Assembly (NCBI GenBank): GCA_029778535.1
Contig: JAKOQB010000124.1
Coordinates: forward strand, 62,001-126,000
Reading direction: 5' to 3'
Source of the DNA: Pseudomonadota bacterium
Lineage (GTDB): Bacteria > Pseudomonadota > Gammaproteobacteria > Burkholderiales > Burkholderiaceae_F
Length of the DNA stretch: 64,000 nt
A program made the translations under genes and the position numbers. Below, one piece after another: positions 1 to 11,000 of this stretch (its first letter is position 1; every line of letters starts with the position of its first letter). The notes under the pieces are model-generated. The model did not search any database and had not been told where the DNA came from. It saw nothing but the letters and a program-made list of their open reading frames with translations.

Positions 1-78
1 GACGTGATGGCGCTGCGCCAGCACGCTGGCGATCGCGGTGCCCCAGGCGCCCGCGCCGAGGACCGCCACCTGCGCCAT
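1..78 (-). CDS. gpsA: NAD(P)H-dependent glycerol-3-phosphate dehydrogenase, N-terminus only (runs off window)
   Basis: Reverse translation MAQVAVLGAGAWGTAIASVLAQR, the typical GpsA Rossmann N-terminus, directly upstream of secB. Confidence 0.8.
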   Translation of the reverse strand, partial: MAQVAVLGAGAWGTAIASVLAQRHHV

Positions 79-93
79 GCGAACCGGCTCGAA

Positions 94-579
94 CTACTGC
101 TTGGTTGCCGGCGCGGCCGCCGCGAGCCCCTGCTGCTGTTGCGCGAGCCGCTGCTGGTACATCGCCTCGAAGTTGATCTCGGCCAGATGAATCGACGGCA
201 GACCGGTGCGGTTGATCAGGTCCGCCACATTGGCGCGCAAATACGGATAGATGATGCCCGGGCAGACGATGCCGAGAATTGCCTCGAACTGTTCGTTTGG
301 TATGCCGCGCATCTCGAAGATGCCCGCCTGCTTGCCCTCGACCAGGAACAGCACCTTGTCGCCGACCTTGGCCGTCGTCGTGGCGCGCACCACGACCTCG
401 TAGATGCCGTCGAGCACCCTGCTGTTCGACACCTCGAGCTGCACGTCGACCTGCGGTGCGGTCTGCTCGAGGAAGATCTGCGGCGCATTCGGCAGTTCGA
501 GCGACGCATCCTTCAGGTAGATGCGCTGCAGCTGAAACACCGCCGGCGGCGCAGACGACGGGCTGACGTTCTCGGCCAT
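94..579 (-). CDS. secB: Protein-export chaperone SecB
   Basis: [22 protein letters not shown]...[36 protein letters not shown]. Confidence 0.95.
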   Translation of the reverse strand: MAENVSPSSAPPAVFQLQRIYLKDASLELPNAPQIFLEQTAPQVDVQLEVSNSRVLDGIYEVVVRATTTAKVGDKVLFLVEGKQAGIFEMRGIPNEQFEAILGIVCPGIIYPYLRANVADLINRTGLPSIHLAEINFEAMYQQRLAQQQQGLAAAAPATKQ

Positions 580-643
580 TTCTATCCTTTCTTGAAGTGC
601 CGGCGGCGCGCCGGCGATGCTTTCCCGGGAGGAATCGGGCCGG

Positions 644-904
644 CTAGGCGGCGAGCAGCGGCGCGAGCTTGCCCTCGCGATCGAGCGCGGACAGATCGTC
701 GAATCCACCGACATGCGTTTCGCCGATATAGATTTGCGGAACGGTGCGGCGCCCGGTGCGAGCGATCATCTCGTCGCGCCGCGCGGCATCCAGATCGATG
801 CGGATCTTCTCGATCTCGGTCACGCCGCGAGCCTTCAGCAGGGCCTCGGCGCGCAGGCAGAACGGGCACACCGCGGTGCTGTACATCTTTACGCGGGCAG
901 TCAT
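644..904 (-). CDS. grxC: Glutaredoxin 3
   Basis: [16 protein letters not shown]...[20 protein letters not shown]. Confidence 0.93.
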   Translation of the reverse strand: MTARVKMYSTAVCPFCLRAEALLKARGVTEIEKIRIDLDAARRDEMIARTGRRTVPQIYIGETHVGGFDDLSALDREGKLAPLLAA

Positions 905-926
905 CGTCTGTCGACTCGTTTTCGTA

Positions 927-1328
927 TCAGGTCCTGACCGGCAGTCCGGCCTCGCGCCAGGCCGCCAGGCCGCCCGCGAGCACGTACACCTCGGCGAAAC
1001 CGGCGGCGCGCAGCTGCGCCGCGGCCGGGCCCGCGCTGCGGCCGGTATTGCAGACCAGGATCACCGGGCGGTCTTTCTTCAGTTCGGCGGCGCGCTGTGC
1101 GATCTTCGCGGTCGGGATGTTCTTCGCGTTCGGCAGCGAACTCCTGCCGAACTCGTCCTCGCCGCGCACGTCGATGACCTGTGCGTGCTTGGAGTTGATC
1201 AGCTGCGTTGCCTGCAGCGTCGTCACCGACGGGCCCGCGGCGCGCGCGCGTATCAGCGGCCACACCAGCATGCCGCCGCTGATGAACGCCACCGCGATCA
1301 GGAAGATGTTGTCGATGAAGAAACGCAC
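927..1328 (-). CDS. Rhodanese-like domain protein with N-terminal TM segment
   Basis: Rhodanese fold VIDVRGEDEF...ILVCNTGRSAGPAAAQLRAAGF; GTG start inferred. Confidence 0.85.
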   Translation of the reverse strand: MRFFIDNIFLIAVAFISGGMLVWPLIRARAAGPSVTTLQATQLINSKHAQVIDVRGEDEFGRSSLPNAKNIPTAKIAQRAAELKKDRPVILVCNTGRSAGPAAAQLRAAGFAEVYVLAGGLAAWREAGLPVRT

Positions 1329-1437
1329 GGAGCAGACGCGATCGGACGAAGGGTCTGAATTATAGAATGTGCGTGCCCAATCCCCCGCGCGCACCGCGCG
1401 CGGGCCGGCATGACCGCTCTTGCAACCGGCGAACCCA

Positions 1438-2199
1438 ATGCACAAGCTTGTACTGTTGCGCCATGGCGAAAGCCAGTGGAATCTCGAAAACCGCTTCACC
1501 GGCTGGACCGACGTCGACCTGTCCGAAAACGGCATTCGCGAGGCGCGCGCCGCCGGCGAACTGCTGAAGCGCGAGGGCTTTGTCTTCGACATCGCGTACA
1601 CGTCGGTGCTGAAGCGAGCGATCCGCACGCTGTGGCTGGCGCTCGACGCGCTCGACCTGATGTGGTTGCCGGTGGTTCACTCGTGGCGGCTGAACGAGCG
1701 TCACTACGGCGCGCTGCAGGGATTGAACAAGGCCGAGACGGCGGCCAAGTTCGGCGAGCAGCAGGTGCTGATCTGGCGCCGCGCGTATGCGGTCGCGCCC
1801 GCGCCGCTCGCGCGCGACGACCCGCGCTGGGCCGGCAATGATCCGCGCTACAGGCACCTGAAGCCGGAGGAGATCCCGGCCACCGAATGCCTGAAGGACA
1901 CGGTCGCGCGCGTGGTGCCGTTCTGGAGCGACTCGATCGCGCCGGCCATTTCGCGCAACCGCCGCGTGCTGGTCGCCGCGCACGGCAACTCGCTGCGCGC
2001 GCTGGTCAAGTACCTCGACAACGTCTCCGACGACGACATCGTCGGCCTGAACATTCCGACCGGGCAGCCGCTGGTGTACGAGCTGGACGATCGGTTGAAG
2101 CCGATCCGCCACTACTATCTCGGCGATCCGGAGGCGATCGCGCGCGCCACCGCGGCGGTGGCCGCGCAGGGACGCGCCGCGCCGACGGGGCGCGGGTAG
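1438..2199 (+). CDS. gpmA: 2,3-bisphosphoglycerate-dependent phosphoglycerate mutase
   Basis: [32 protein letters not shown]. Confidence 0.95.
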   Translation: MHKLVLLRHGESQWNLENRFTGWTDVDLSENGIREARAAGELLKREGFVFDIAYTSVLKRAIRTLWLALDALDLMWLPVVHSWRLNERHYGALQGLNKAETAAKFGEQQVLIWRRAYAVAPAPLARDDPRWAGNDPRYRHLKPEEIPATECLKDTVARVVPFWSDSIAPAISRNRRVLVAAHGNSLRALVKYLDNVSDDDIVGLNIPTGQPLVYELDDRLKPIRHYYLGDPEAIARATAAVAAQGRAAPTGRG

Positions 2200-2208
2200 C
2201 GCCACGCG

Positions 2209-3501
2209 TTGACCGCAAGGCAGCTGCTCGCAGCGTGCACGGCGGCATTGCTGGCCGGGCCGATGCTCGCCGGACCGGCCTCCGCGCAGACGGGCAAGCC
2301 GGCCGCGAAGAAGGACGCGAAGAAGAAGGCCGAGCCGAGCGCCAATCGCAAGGACCAGCTGCAGTCCGAGCAGCGCGACCTGCAGCAGCGGCTTTCGCAG
2401 TTGAAGAAGCAGCTGTCCGCCGCCGAGGCGTCGCACTCCGAGGCCACCGACGCGCTGCGCGCGTCCGAGGCGGCGATCTCGACCGCCAACCGCCGCCTGC
2501 GCGAACTGGCGACCGCGCGCAGGGAACTGGAACGGAAGATCGCGGAACTGCAGGACCGCAACCGCGCGATCGTCGCGCGGCAAGGCGAACAGGAACGCCA
2601 GTTCGGACTGGTGCTGCGCAGCCAGTTCGTGCTCACGCGGGCGTCGCCGTGGCACAAGCTGCTCGACGGCGAGAACCCCGGACAGATCGGCCGCGACCTG
2701 CAGTACCTCGATTACATCGGCCGCGCAAAGGCGCAGCTGATCGGCGAGCTGCGGTCGCGCCGCGACGAGCTGGCCGGCCTCGAGGCCGAATCGCGGCTGC
2801 GCCAGACCGAACTCGCCGCGATTGCCGGCGAGGAACGCGCAAGCCGCGCGCAGTTGATCCAGCAGCAGGCGCTGCACCGGCAGACGCTCGACCGGCTGTC
2901 CCGTCAGATCTCCGCGCAGCGGCATTCGATCGCCACGCTCGAGCGCGACGAACGTCGACTGTCGACGCTGATCGACCGGCTGAGCAAGGTCCTCGCCGAA
3001 CAGGGGCGGCGACGCGAGCGACCGTCGGCTGTCGCCCCGGCGACGCCGCGCGCGCCGGGCGCGGTCGATGCGGAGCCTCCGGCCACCCTCGCGTTCGCGC
3101 AATTGCGCGGCCACCTCGCGCTGCCGGTGCAGGGCGACATCGCGGCGCGCTTCGGCAGCCCGCGCCGCACCGAAGCCGGCGTCGATGCGCCGACCTGGAA
3201 GGGCGTGTTCATCCGTGCGCCGGCGGGCGCCGAGGTGCACGCCGTCGCCGCCGGTCGGGTGATCTTCGCCGACTGGCTTCGCGGCTTCGGCAACCTGTTG
3301 ATTCTCGACCACGGCGAGGGCTTCATCTCGGTCTATGGGAACAACGCCACGCTGATCCGCAGCGTCGGCGAAAAGGTCGGCCGCGGGGACGTGATCGCCG
3401 AGGTCGGAAGCACCGGGGGCAATGCCGAGCCCGGCCTATACTTTGAGTTACGTTACCGGGGCCGTCCCATGGACCCCTTGCGGTGGGCGGCGGCCCGCTA
3501 A
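2209..3501 (+). CDS. envC: Murein hydrolase activator EnvC-like, coiled coil plus peptidase M23
   Basis: Signal peptide, long coiled coil, C-terminal degenerate LytM domain; TTG start uncertain. Confidence 0.85.
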   Translation: MTARQLLAACTAALLAGPMLAGPASAQTGKPAAKKDAKKKAEPSANRKDQLQSEQRDLQQRLSQLKKQLSAAEASHSEATDALRASEAAISTANRRLRELATARRELERKIAELQDRNRAIVARQGEQERQFGLVLRSQFVLTRASPWHKLLDGENPGQIGRDLQYLDYIGRAKAQLIGELRSRRDELAGLEAESRLRQTELAAIAGEERASRAQLIQQQALHRQTLDRLSRQISAQRHSIATLERDERRLSTLIDRLSKVLAEQGRRRERPSAVAPATPRAPGAVDAEPPATLAFAQLRGHLALPVQGDIAARFGSPRRTEAGVDAPTWKGVFIRAPAGAEVHAVAAGRVIFADWLRGFGNLLILDHGEGFISVYGNNATLIRSVGEKVGRGDVIAEVGSTGGNAEPGLYFELRYRGRPMDPLRWAAAR

Positions 3502-3554
3502 GCTGCCGGAACTTTCAATCTACCCCGCGATCTGTTGAAGCTCCAGGAGGTTTC

Positions 3555-4997
3555 ATGAGCGGACGCTTGCGCAACATCGGACTGATCGCGGTCGGCGCGT
3601 TTGCCGGCGTGGCGATCAGCCTGGGCATTTCTGCCTACGCCTTTCGCGAGTCGCGCGGCCCGATCCCGCTCGACGATATCCGCCAGTTCACCGACGTGTT
3701 CGGCGTGATCAAGGCCAACTACGTCGAGCCGATCGATGACAAGAAGCTGATGCAGGAGGCGATCTCGGGCATGCTGTCCGGGCTCGATCCGCACTCGGCA
3801 TTCCTCGACAGCGACGCGTTCAAGGAGCTGCAGACCAGCACGCAGGGCGAATTCGGCGGGCTCGGCATCGAGGTCGCGCCGGAGGACGGCGCGGTACGCG
3901 TGGTCGCTCCGATCGACGACACGCCGGCGGCGCGCGCGGGCATCAAGTCGGGGGATCTGATCATCAAGATCGACGACAAGCTGACGCGCGGCATGCAACT
4001 GAACGAAGCGGTCAAGCTGATGCGCGGCAGGAAGGGCACGGCGGTCTTGCTGACGGTGCTGCGCAAGGGCGAGACGCAGCCGCTCGAGTTCAAGCTGGTG
4101 CGCGACGTGATCCGCACGCAGTCGGTCAAGGCCAAGATGATCGAGCCCGGCTACGCCTTCATCCGCATCTCGAGCTTCCAGGAACGCACGGTCGAGGACC
4201 TGGTGGCGAAGATCAACGAGCTGTACAAGCAGGGACCGGTCAAGGGTTTGGTGCTCGACCTGCGTAACGACCCGGGCGGGCTGCTGCATGCGGCGATCGG
4301 CGTGTCGGCCGTGTTCCTGCCGCCGCGCACGCTGGTCGTGTCCACCGACGGCCGCACCGAGGACGCGCGCCGGCGCTTCATCGCGGCGCCGGAGGACTAC
4401 CAGCGCGGCCGCGGCGACGACGTGCTCGCCAAGTTGCCGCGCGAGATCAAGACGGTGCCGCTGGTGGTGCTGGTGAACAACGCCAGCGCATCGGCGTCCG
4501 AGATCGTGGCCGGCGCGCTGCAGGACCAGAAGCGCGCGTTGCTGATCGGCGCGCAGACCTTCGGCAAGGGTTCGGTGCAGACGATCATCCCGATCCGCAC
4601 CGACGGCGACCAGCCGGCGGCGATCAAGCTGACCACGGCGCGCTACTTCACGCCCAGCGGCCGCTCGATCCAGGCCAAGGGCATCGTCCCCGACATGGCC
4701 GTCGACGACACGCCGGAAGGCAACTTCGCCGGCCTGACCGTGCGGGAGGCGGACCTCGCGCACCATCTGGAAAACAAGGCGAAGCCGAGCGATGTGACCC
4801 AGGCACCCGCGGGTGCGTCGACCTCGCCCGCCGCCCCGCATGCGACGACGGCGCCCCCCGCGGCGCCGCAGCGCCGCTACGAATTCGGTTCGAACGATGA
4901 CTTCCAGTTGCGGCAAGCGCTGAATTATCTGCAGGGCAAGCCGGTCGTCACCGCCAAGCCGCGCGAGAGCGTCGCCGCCACCGCGGTCACCAAGTAG
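3555..4997 (+). CDS. ctpA: S41 family C-terminal processing peptidase
   Basis: PDZ plus S41 motif NNASASASEIVAGALQD...GKGSVQTI; AGGAGG RBS at 3545. Confidence 0.93.
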   Translation: MSGRLRNIGLIAVGAFAGVAISLGISAYAFRESRGPIPLDDIRQFTDVFGVIKANYVEPIDDKKLMQEAISGMLSGLDPHSAFLDSDAFKELQTSTQGEFGGLGIEVAPEDGAVRVVAPIDDTPAARAGIKSGDLIIKIDDKLTRGMQLNEAVKLMRGRKGTAVLLTVLRKGETQPLEFKLVRDVIRTQSVKAKMIEPGYAFIRISSFQERTVEDLVAKINELYKQGPVKGLVLDLRNDPGGLLHAAIGVSAVFLPPRTLVVSTDGRTEDARRRFIAAPEDYQRGRGDDVLAKLPREIKTVPLVVLVNNASASASEIVAGALQDQKRALLIGAQTFGKGSVQTIIPIRTDGDQPAAIKLTTARYFTPSGRSIQAKGIVPDMAVDDTPEGNFAGLTVREADLAHHLENKAKPSDVTQAPAGASTSPAAPHATTAPPAAPQRRYEFGSNDDFQLRQALNYLQGKPVVTAKPRESVAATAVTK

Positions 4998-5010
4998 GCG
5001 TCACCGCTCA

Positions 5011-5046
5011 CACACGCAAGGGCCGCGCTGCGGCCCTTGTCGTGTG
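5011..5046 (+). terminator. Hairpin terminator after ctpA
   Basis: cacacg-caagggccgc-gct-gcggcccttg-t-cgtgtg extended inverted repeat. Confidence 0.7.
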
Positions 5047-5065
5047 AAGCCCGCGGAAACTTCAG

Positions 5066-5818
5066 ATGAACGATCAGGAACTGCTGCGCTATTCGCGCCA
5101 CATCCTGCTGAACGAGATCGGCGTCGAAGGGCAGCAGCGGCTGCGCGCTGCGCACATGCTGGTGATCGGCGCCGGCGGGCTCGGCTCGCCCGCCGCGTTC
5201 TACCTGGCCTCCGCCGGCGTGGGCCGCATCACGCTGGCCGACGGCGACAACGTCGATCTGACCAACTTGCAGCGGCAGATCCTGCACACGACGGATCGAA
5301 TCGGACAGCCAAAAGCCCTGTCGGGACGGGCGACGCTGGCGGCGATCAACCCGCAGGTCGAAGTGATCCCCCGCACGCAGCGCGTCGCCGAAGCGGAACT
5401 CGATGAGCTGGTGCGTGCGGCCACGCTGGTGCTCGACTGCTCGGACAACTTCGCCACCCGGCACGCGGTCAATCGCGCCTGCGTGCGGCACGGCCGGCCG
5501 CTGGTGTCGGGCGCGGCGATCCGCTTCGACGGCCAGCTTGCGGTGTTCGACCTGACGCGCTCCGACTCGCCCTGCTACGCGTGCCTGTTTCCGGAGGGCG
5601 AAGGCGAGGACGAGCTGTGCGCGGTGATGGGCGTCTTCGCGCCGGTCACCGGCATCATCGGCACGCTGCAGGCGGCCGAGGCACTGAAGCTCGCGGCGAA
5701 AGCGGGAGAGAGCCTTTCCGGCCGGCTGCTGCTGCTCGATGCGCTGACGATGAGCTTCCGCACGCTCACCGTGCCGCGCGACCCGGACTGCCCGGTGTGC
5801 CGCGCGCGGGCTACGTAA
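5066..5818 (+). CDS. moeB: HesA/MoeB/ThiF family E1-like adenylyltransferase
   Basis: RYSRHILLNEIGVEGQQRL...GAGGLGSPAAFYLASAGVG; CPVC near C-terminus. Confidence 0.92.
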   Translation: MNDQELLRYSRHILLNEIGVEGQQRLRAAHMLVIGAGGLGSPAAFYLASAGVGRITLADGDNVDLTNLQRQILHTTDRIGQPKALSGRATLAAINPQVEVIPRTQRVAEAELDELVRAATLVLDCSDNFATRHAVNRACVRHGRPLVSGAAIRFDGQLAVFDLTRSDSPCYACLFPEGEGEDELCAVMGVFAPVTGIIGTLQAAEALKLAAKAGESLSGRLLLLDALTMSFRTLTVPRDPDCPVCRARAT

Positions 5819-6425
5819 GCAGCGACGGCAGCTGCGCGTCGAGCCCTTCGGCCGGCAGCCGCTTGAACCCGCTCTTGGCGAAGCGCAGCCAGCGGCCGAC
5901 CACGTAGGCGACGATCAGGTTCGCGTGCGCGGCCGCATCGAACTCGGTCGACAGCTCGTTCTGCGTGAGTGCGACCCGATAGCTCTGCCGGATCGATGCC
6001 TCGATCCGGTCGAGCAGCTGGTTCATCCGCTCCTGCAGCCGTTCGTGCTCGTTGACCAGCGCGTCGCCGATCAGCACGCGCGTCATGCCGCGGTTGGTCT
6101 GCGCGAACTCGAGCAGCATCTGCACGATGCGCCGAACCTGCTTCAACCCCGAGGGTTCCTTGGCCGAGATCTCGTTGATCAGCCCGAAGATGGTCGATTC
6201 GATGAACTCGATCAGCCCCTCGAACATCTGCGCCTTGCTCGCGAAGTGCCGGTACAGCGCCGCTTCTGACACGTCGAGCTTTGCTGCCAGCGCGGCAGTG
6301 GTGACCTTTTCGCCTTTCGGGTCTTCGAGCATCGTCGCCAGCGTCTGCAGGATCTGCAGCCTGCGCGCGCCGGGCTTGCGTTTGCTGGGTGATTCGACCG
6401 ACAGACTTGCGGCGTCCATTGCCAC
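5811..6425 (-). CDS. slmA: Nucleoid occlusion factor SlmA (TetR family)
   Basis: KPGARRLQILQTLATMLEDPKGEKVTTAALAAKLDVSEAALYRHFASKAQMFEGLIEFIE. Confidence 0.92.
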   Translation of the reverse strand: MAMDAASLSVESPSKRKPGARRLQILQTLATMLEDPKGEKVTTAALAAKLDVSEAALYRHFASKAQMFEGLIEFIESTIFGLINEISAKEPSGLKQVRRIVQMLLEFAQTNRGMTRVLIGDALVNEHERLQERMNQLLDRIEASIRQSYRVALTQNELSTEFDAAAHANLIVAYVVGRWLRFAKSGFKRLPAEGLDAQLPSLLT

Positions 6426-6550
6426 CTCGCATGAGTGGCGAAAATCTACCGTAAAGCCGCTTGACGTGGGGAATTACTTCCATCGGGAAGCCGGCCGATA
6501 CACGGATTTGCTAACCCGCGCGGTCTAGGCCGAACGGCGGGTCAGGTTTC

Positions 6551-8398
6551 TCAGCGCGGCTCGCACAAACAGTGCGACATGGCGGAAAGCGGGTTCGCCG
6601 CGGCTTTGCGCAGCCAGGTCAGATCGCGCCGCGCCTGGTTCGAAGCGTCCTGGCCGATCAGCTCAGTCGGGGTCAGACCGAGGCCCGCCTGCAGCGCGCG
6701 CGCGATTTCGCCGAACAGCAGTGCGAGCAGGCGATCGATGCCGCGCGGTTCGCGCTCGAGGTAAACAACGCGGAAATCCTCGCCCAGCTTGGCGCGCGCC
6801 GCGGCGTCCTTCAGCGCATCGACATAGCTGCCGAGGCGATCGACCAGGTTCTGCTCCTTCGCCTGCCGGCCGCTCCACACGCGTCCCTGCGCGACCTCGT
6901 TGATCTTCTCCGGCGTCGACTTGCGCGCGGCCGCCGCCAGCCGGATGAATTGGTCGTAGCTGTGGGCGACCCCGGTCTGGATCAGCTCACCGACGCGCGG
7001 ATCGAGCGGGCGGCGCGGATCGCCGGCGCCGCCGAGCCACGTCGTCGTGACGCCGGCGGTGTGCAGCGACAGCTTTTCCATCGCCTTGTCGGCCGAGGGC
7101 AGAAGCGCGAACACGCCGATCGAACCGGTCACCGTGGCCGGGTCGGCGATCACTTCGTCGGCCGCCATCGAGATCCAGTAGCCGCCCGACGCCGCGACAT
7201 CGCCGAACGAAACGATCACCGGCTTGCCGGCCTGCTGCGTCAGTTGCAGTTCGCGCCGGATCAGCTCCGACCCGAACGCGCTGCCGCCCGGCGAGTCGAC
7301 CCGCAACACCACCGCCTTGACACGCTCGCTCTCGCGCGCGCGCCGCACCAGTTCGGCCGTCGACCGACCGCCGATCATTCCCTGCGGCGCATCGCCGTCG
7401 ACGATGTCGCCGGCCGCGACCACGACGCCGACCACGTCGCCGCGCGTCGACTGCGGCTGCAGCGACAGATAGTCGCCGAGCGCGATCTGGCGAAAGGTCT
7501 TGTGCGCGCGGTCGACCGCCCCGCGCTCGATCAGCAGCGCACGCAGTTCGTCGCGCGTCTTCAGCCCGTCGACCAGCTTCTCCTTCAGCGCGAGCTGCGC
7601 GGCGTCGCCCTTGACCGCGGCAAAGCGCTGCGGCAGCTCGTCGATCAGCCGCGCGATGCTGCCCTCCGGCAGCTTGCGCTCGGCTTCGATCGCCGCGGTG
7701 TATTGCCGCCACAGGTCGTCGAGCAGGCTCTGCTCGTCCGCGCGCGCCTCCGGCGACGGCCCGTTCTGCGTGAACGGCTCGGCGAAGCTCTTGTACTTGC
7801 CGACCTTGAACACGTTGACCGAAATTCCGAGCCGGTCGAGCGCATCACGATAGTAGTTGCGGTAGCCGCCGAATCCGCGCAGCAAAATGGTCCCCAACGG
7901 ATGCAGGTACACCTCGTCCGCGTGCGCGGCGATGTAGTACTGGCGCTGGTCGAACGAGGACCCCCACGCGACCACCTGCTTGCCGGCGGCGCGCACGCGG
8001 CCCAGCGCGGCGGTGACCTCGCGCAGCGTCGCTAGCCCCGCGCCCTCGAAGTCGTCGAGCAGCACCAGCACGCGCGCGATGCGTGTGTCCTTGGCGGCGG
8101 CATCGAGCGCGGTCAGCACGTCGCGCAGCTGCGTTTCGCGCTCGCGCTCCAGCAACGTCTGCGCCAGGATCGCCTCGCTCGCGGCGCCGGTGTACTGCTC
8201 GACGATCGGGCCCTTGATGTCGAGCACTAGCACCGTCTTGTCGGCCGGCGCCGGCCGGAATTCGTAGAACCACGCAAAGACGAAGAGGACCACGATTGCG
8301 AGGAACAACAGGTTCAGCACCAGCCGCCGCGAAAAGTCGAGCGTCCGCCACACGAAGCCCACGAGGCGGCGGATCGGTCCGGGACGGCCAACAGGCAT
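6551..8398 (-). CDS. sppA: Signal peptide peptidase SppA, 67K type
   Basis: Duplicated S49 domains; RVDSPGGSAFGSELIRREL...SFGDVAASGGYWIS. Confidence 0.92.
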   Translation of the reverse strand: MPVGRPGPIRRLVGFVWRTLDFSRRLVLNLLFLAIVVLFVFAWFYEFRPAPADKTVLVLDIKGPIVEQYTGAASEAILAQTLLERERETQLRDVLTALDAAAKDTRIARVLVLLDDFEGAGLATLREVTAALGRVRAAGKQVVAWGSSFDQRQYYIAAHADEVYLHPLGTILLRGFGGYRNYYRDALDRLGISVNVFKVGKYKSFAEPFTQNGPSPEARADEQSLLDDLWRQYTAAIEAERKLPEGSIARLIDELPQRFAAVKGDAAQLALKEKLVDGLKTRDELRALLIERGAVDRAHKTFRQIALGDYLSLQPQSTRGDVVGVVVAAGDIVDGDAPQGMIGGRSTAELVRRARESERVKAVVLRVDSPGGSAFGSELIRRELQLTQQAGKPVIVSFGDVAASGGYWISMAADEVIADPATVTGSIGVFALLPSADKAMEKLSLHTAGVTTTWLGGAGDPRRPLDPRVGELIQTGVAHSYDQFIRLAAAARKSTPEKINEVAQGRVWSGRQAKEQNLVDRLGSYVDALKDAAARAKLGEDFRVVYLEREPRGIDRLLALLFGEIARALQAGLGLTPTELIGQDASNQARRDLTWLRKAAANPLSAMSHCLCEPR

Positions 8399-8455
8399 AT
8401 GTGACTCCAGGATGCAGTTACGAAGCGCGCTGAAGCTTACAGTGCGCGGCCGCGG

Positions 8456-9193
8456 CTACCCGCGCAGTCGCGCCAATGCGCGCGGCAGATCGCGCACCGA
8501 GCGCACGCGCAGTCCGACGTAGCTCGCGCGCCCCGCCCGTCCGCCGCGCCCGATCAGCACGGTGCGATAGCCGACGGCGCGCGCCGCTTTCAGGTTCGCC
8601 GCGCTGTCCTCGACCAGGATCGCGGCACCGCGCGCGACGCGCTCGCGCGCCAGCATGTGGCGCAGCATCGCGCGCGACGGCTTGGGGCGGAACGTGCCGT
8701 GCACTCTCATCGACTCGATCGAATAGCGCGTGCCGATCTGCCGCGCGAGATCGATGCCGGCCAGCACGGATTCCGCGTACGCCTGCGGCGCATTGGTCAG
8801 CAGAACCTTGCGTCCGGAGAGCCGCGCGAACAGCTGCGCCAGCCCGCGCTCGGCACGCAGCAGGCTTGCCACGTCGAAGTCGTGCGTCTCGCGCAGGAAG
8901 TGGTGCGGATCGACCGCGTGATGGCGGATCAGCCCGAGCAGGGTCGCGCCGTAGCGCCGCCAATAGGTGAGCCGCAGCTGGTTCGCCTGCTCGTGCCCGA
9001 CCTGCAGGTGCCGCACCACGTAGTCGGTCATCCGCGCGTCGATCGCCGCGAAGATCGCATGCGACGCATCGTGCAGCGTGCCGTCGAGGTCGAAGAACCA
9101 GATCAGTCGGCGGTCGGCAGTCCTCGGTCGGCAGTCCTTTCCCGACCTGCCCTGCGCCCGACCGTGCGCGCGGCGATGCTGTTTGCCTTTCAC
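8456..9193 (-). CDS. HAD-type pyrimidine 5'-nucleotidase
   Basis: WFFDLDGTLHDASHAIFAAIDARMTDYV; true start probably near 9106, since the upstream part translates a heptamer repeat. Confidence 0.85.
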   Translation of the reverse strand: MKGKQHRRAHGRAQGRSGKDCRPRTADRRLIWFFDLDGTLHDASHAIFAAIDARMTDYVVRHLQVGHEQANQLRLTYWRRYGATLLGLIRHHAVDPHHFLRETHDFDVASLLRAERGLAQLFARLSGRKVLLTNAPQAYAESVLAGIDLARQIGTRYSIESMRVHGTFRPKPSRAMLRHMLARERVARGAAILVEDSAANLKAARAVGYRTVLIGRGGRAGRASYVGLRVRSVRDLPRALARLRG

Positions 9194-9206
9194 TGCCGGC
9201 TGCCGA

Positions 9207-9208
<2 letters not shown>
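9104..9208. repeat. Heptamer-repeat inverted element A (AGTCGGC/GGTCGGC units)
   Basis: cagtcggcggtcggcagtcctcggtcggcagtcc (9104-9137) inverted to tcactgccggctgccgacta (9190-9209), ~16/18 complementary core. Confidence 0.75.
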
Positions 9209-10136
<928 letters not shown>

Positions 10137-10197
10137 TCAGCGGGCCGTCGCCCGAATCGGAGCAAAATGGCGCCTCTGCAAGCGCAGGAACCGACCC

Positions 10198-10410
10198 ATG
10201 CAACAGAGCTTCCAGATCACCGGCATGCACTGCAACGGCTGCGTGAACCGCGTCGCCAAGGCCCTCGCGCCGCTGGCCGACGAGGTCAGCGTCACGCTCG
10301 ATCCGCCGCGCGCCACGCTCGAGGCGCCGTCCGCGGTGCCGCTCGACGCGGTGCGCGCCGCGCTGGCCAAGATCGGCGACTACCAGGCCGCGGAGCTTGG
10401 TCAGTCCTGA
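10198..10410 (+). CDS. Heavy-metal-associated (HMA) domain copper chaperone-like protein
   Basis: MQQSFQITGMHCNGCVNRVAKAL, CxxC in HMA fold. Confidence 0.85.
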   Translation: MQQSFQITGMHCNGCVNRVAKALAPLADEVSVTLDPPRATLEAPSAVPLDAVRAALAKIGDYQAAELGQS

Positions 10411-10547
10411 CCGAGCAGCTTCTTCAGCTTTCGCTTCTCCTGCTGTCGCAGCGCCTTGCGGCTCGGGCCGTGGGGCCCGGCGGCTCGCCGGCGCGCGGCG
10501 AGCGCGATCGGGTTGCGCGGGTGCGCGCCCACGCGCTTGCGCTTCAT
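10401..10547 (-). CDS. Small basic hypothetical protein (48 aa)
   Basis: MKRKRVGAHPRNPIALAARRR...RKLKKLLGQD; abuts the PCu(A)C gene. Confidence 0.5.
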   Translation of the reverse strand: MKRKRVGAHPRNPIALAARRRAAGPHGPSRKALRQQEKRKLKKLLGQD

Positions 10548-10981
10548 CAGTGCGCCGGCGCCCGCTGCGCGACCTCGACCTCGACCGGCAGCGTGACGAG
10601 CCTGCGGTCGTGTGTCTCGATGCGCAGCGACAGCGGAATCTTCTCGCCCGCCTTCAGCGCCTGCTTCAGATCGAGCAGCATCACGTGATAGCCGCCGGGC
10701 TTCAGCTCGACGGCTCGGCCGGCGGGCAGCTCGAGCGCGTCGATCGCGCGCATCTTCATCACGTTGCCTTCCATCTTCATCTCGTGGATCTCGACCACGC
10801 CCGCGACCGGGCTTTCGGCGCCGACCACGCGCGCGCCGTCCTTCGCGGTCAGCGTCATGAACGCGCCGGTGCCCATCTGGCCGGGCACGGTGGGACGCGC
10901 CCACGCACCGGTCACGCTGACCTGCGCCAGCGCGGGCGCCGTGATCAGCGCGCCGAGCACAACCAACAGTCCTCGCAGCAT
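10547..10981 (-). CDS. Periplasmic copper chaperone PCu(A)C
   Basis: Signal peptide; GAWARPTVPGQMGTGAFMTL...VEIHEMKMEGNVMKMRAI...GGYHVMLLDLK, H(M)x10Mx21HxM-type motif. Confidence 0.92.
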   Translation of the reverse strand: MLRGLLVVLGALITAPALAQVSVTGAWARPTVPGQMGTGAFMTLTAKDGARVVGAESPVAGVVEIHEMKMEGNVMKMRAIDALELPAGRAVELKPGGYHVMLLDLKQALKAGEKIPLSLRIETHDRRLVTLPVEVEVAQRAPAH

Positions 10982-11000
10982 CGAATCCCTCTCACTCTCA

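Noticed and set aside
1360-3312. 650-aa minus-strand ORF antisense to gpmA/envC
   Set aside because: Arg/Ala/Leu-rich shadow ORF typical of high-GC DNA; the plus strand encodes clear families
3440-3460. gttacgttaccgg as a possible fourth SARP site
   Set aside because: Spacing is 6 bp rather than 11 and it is inside the envC coding region
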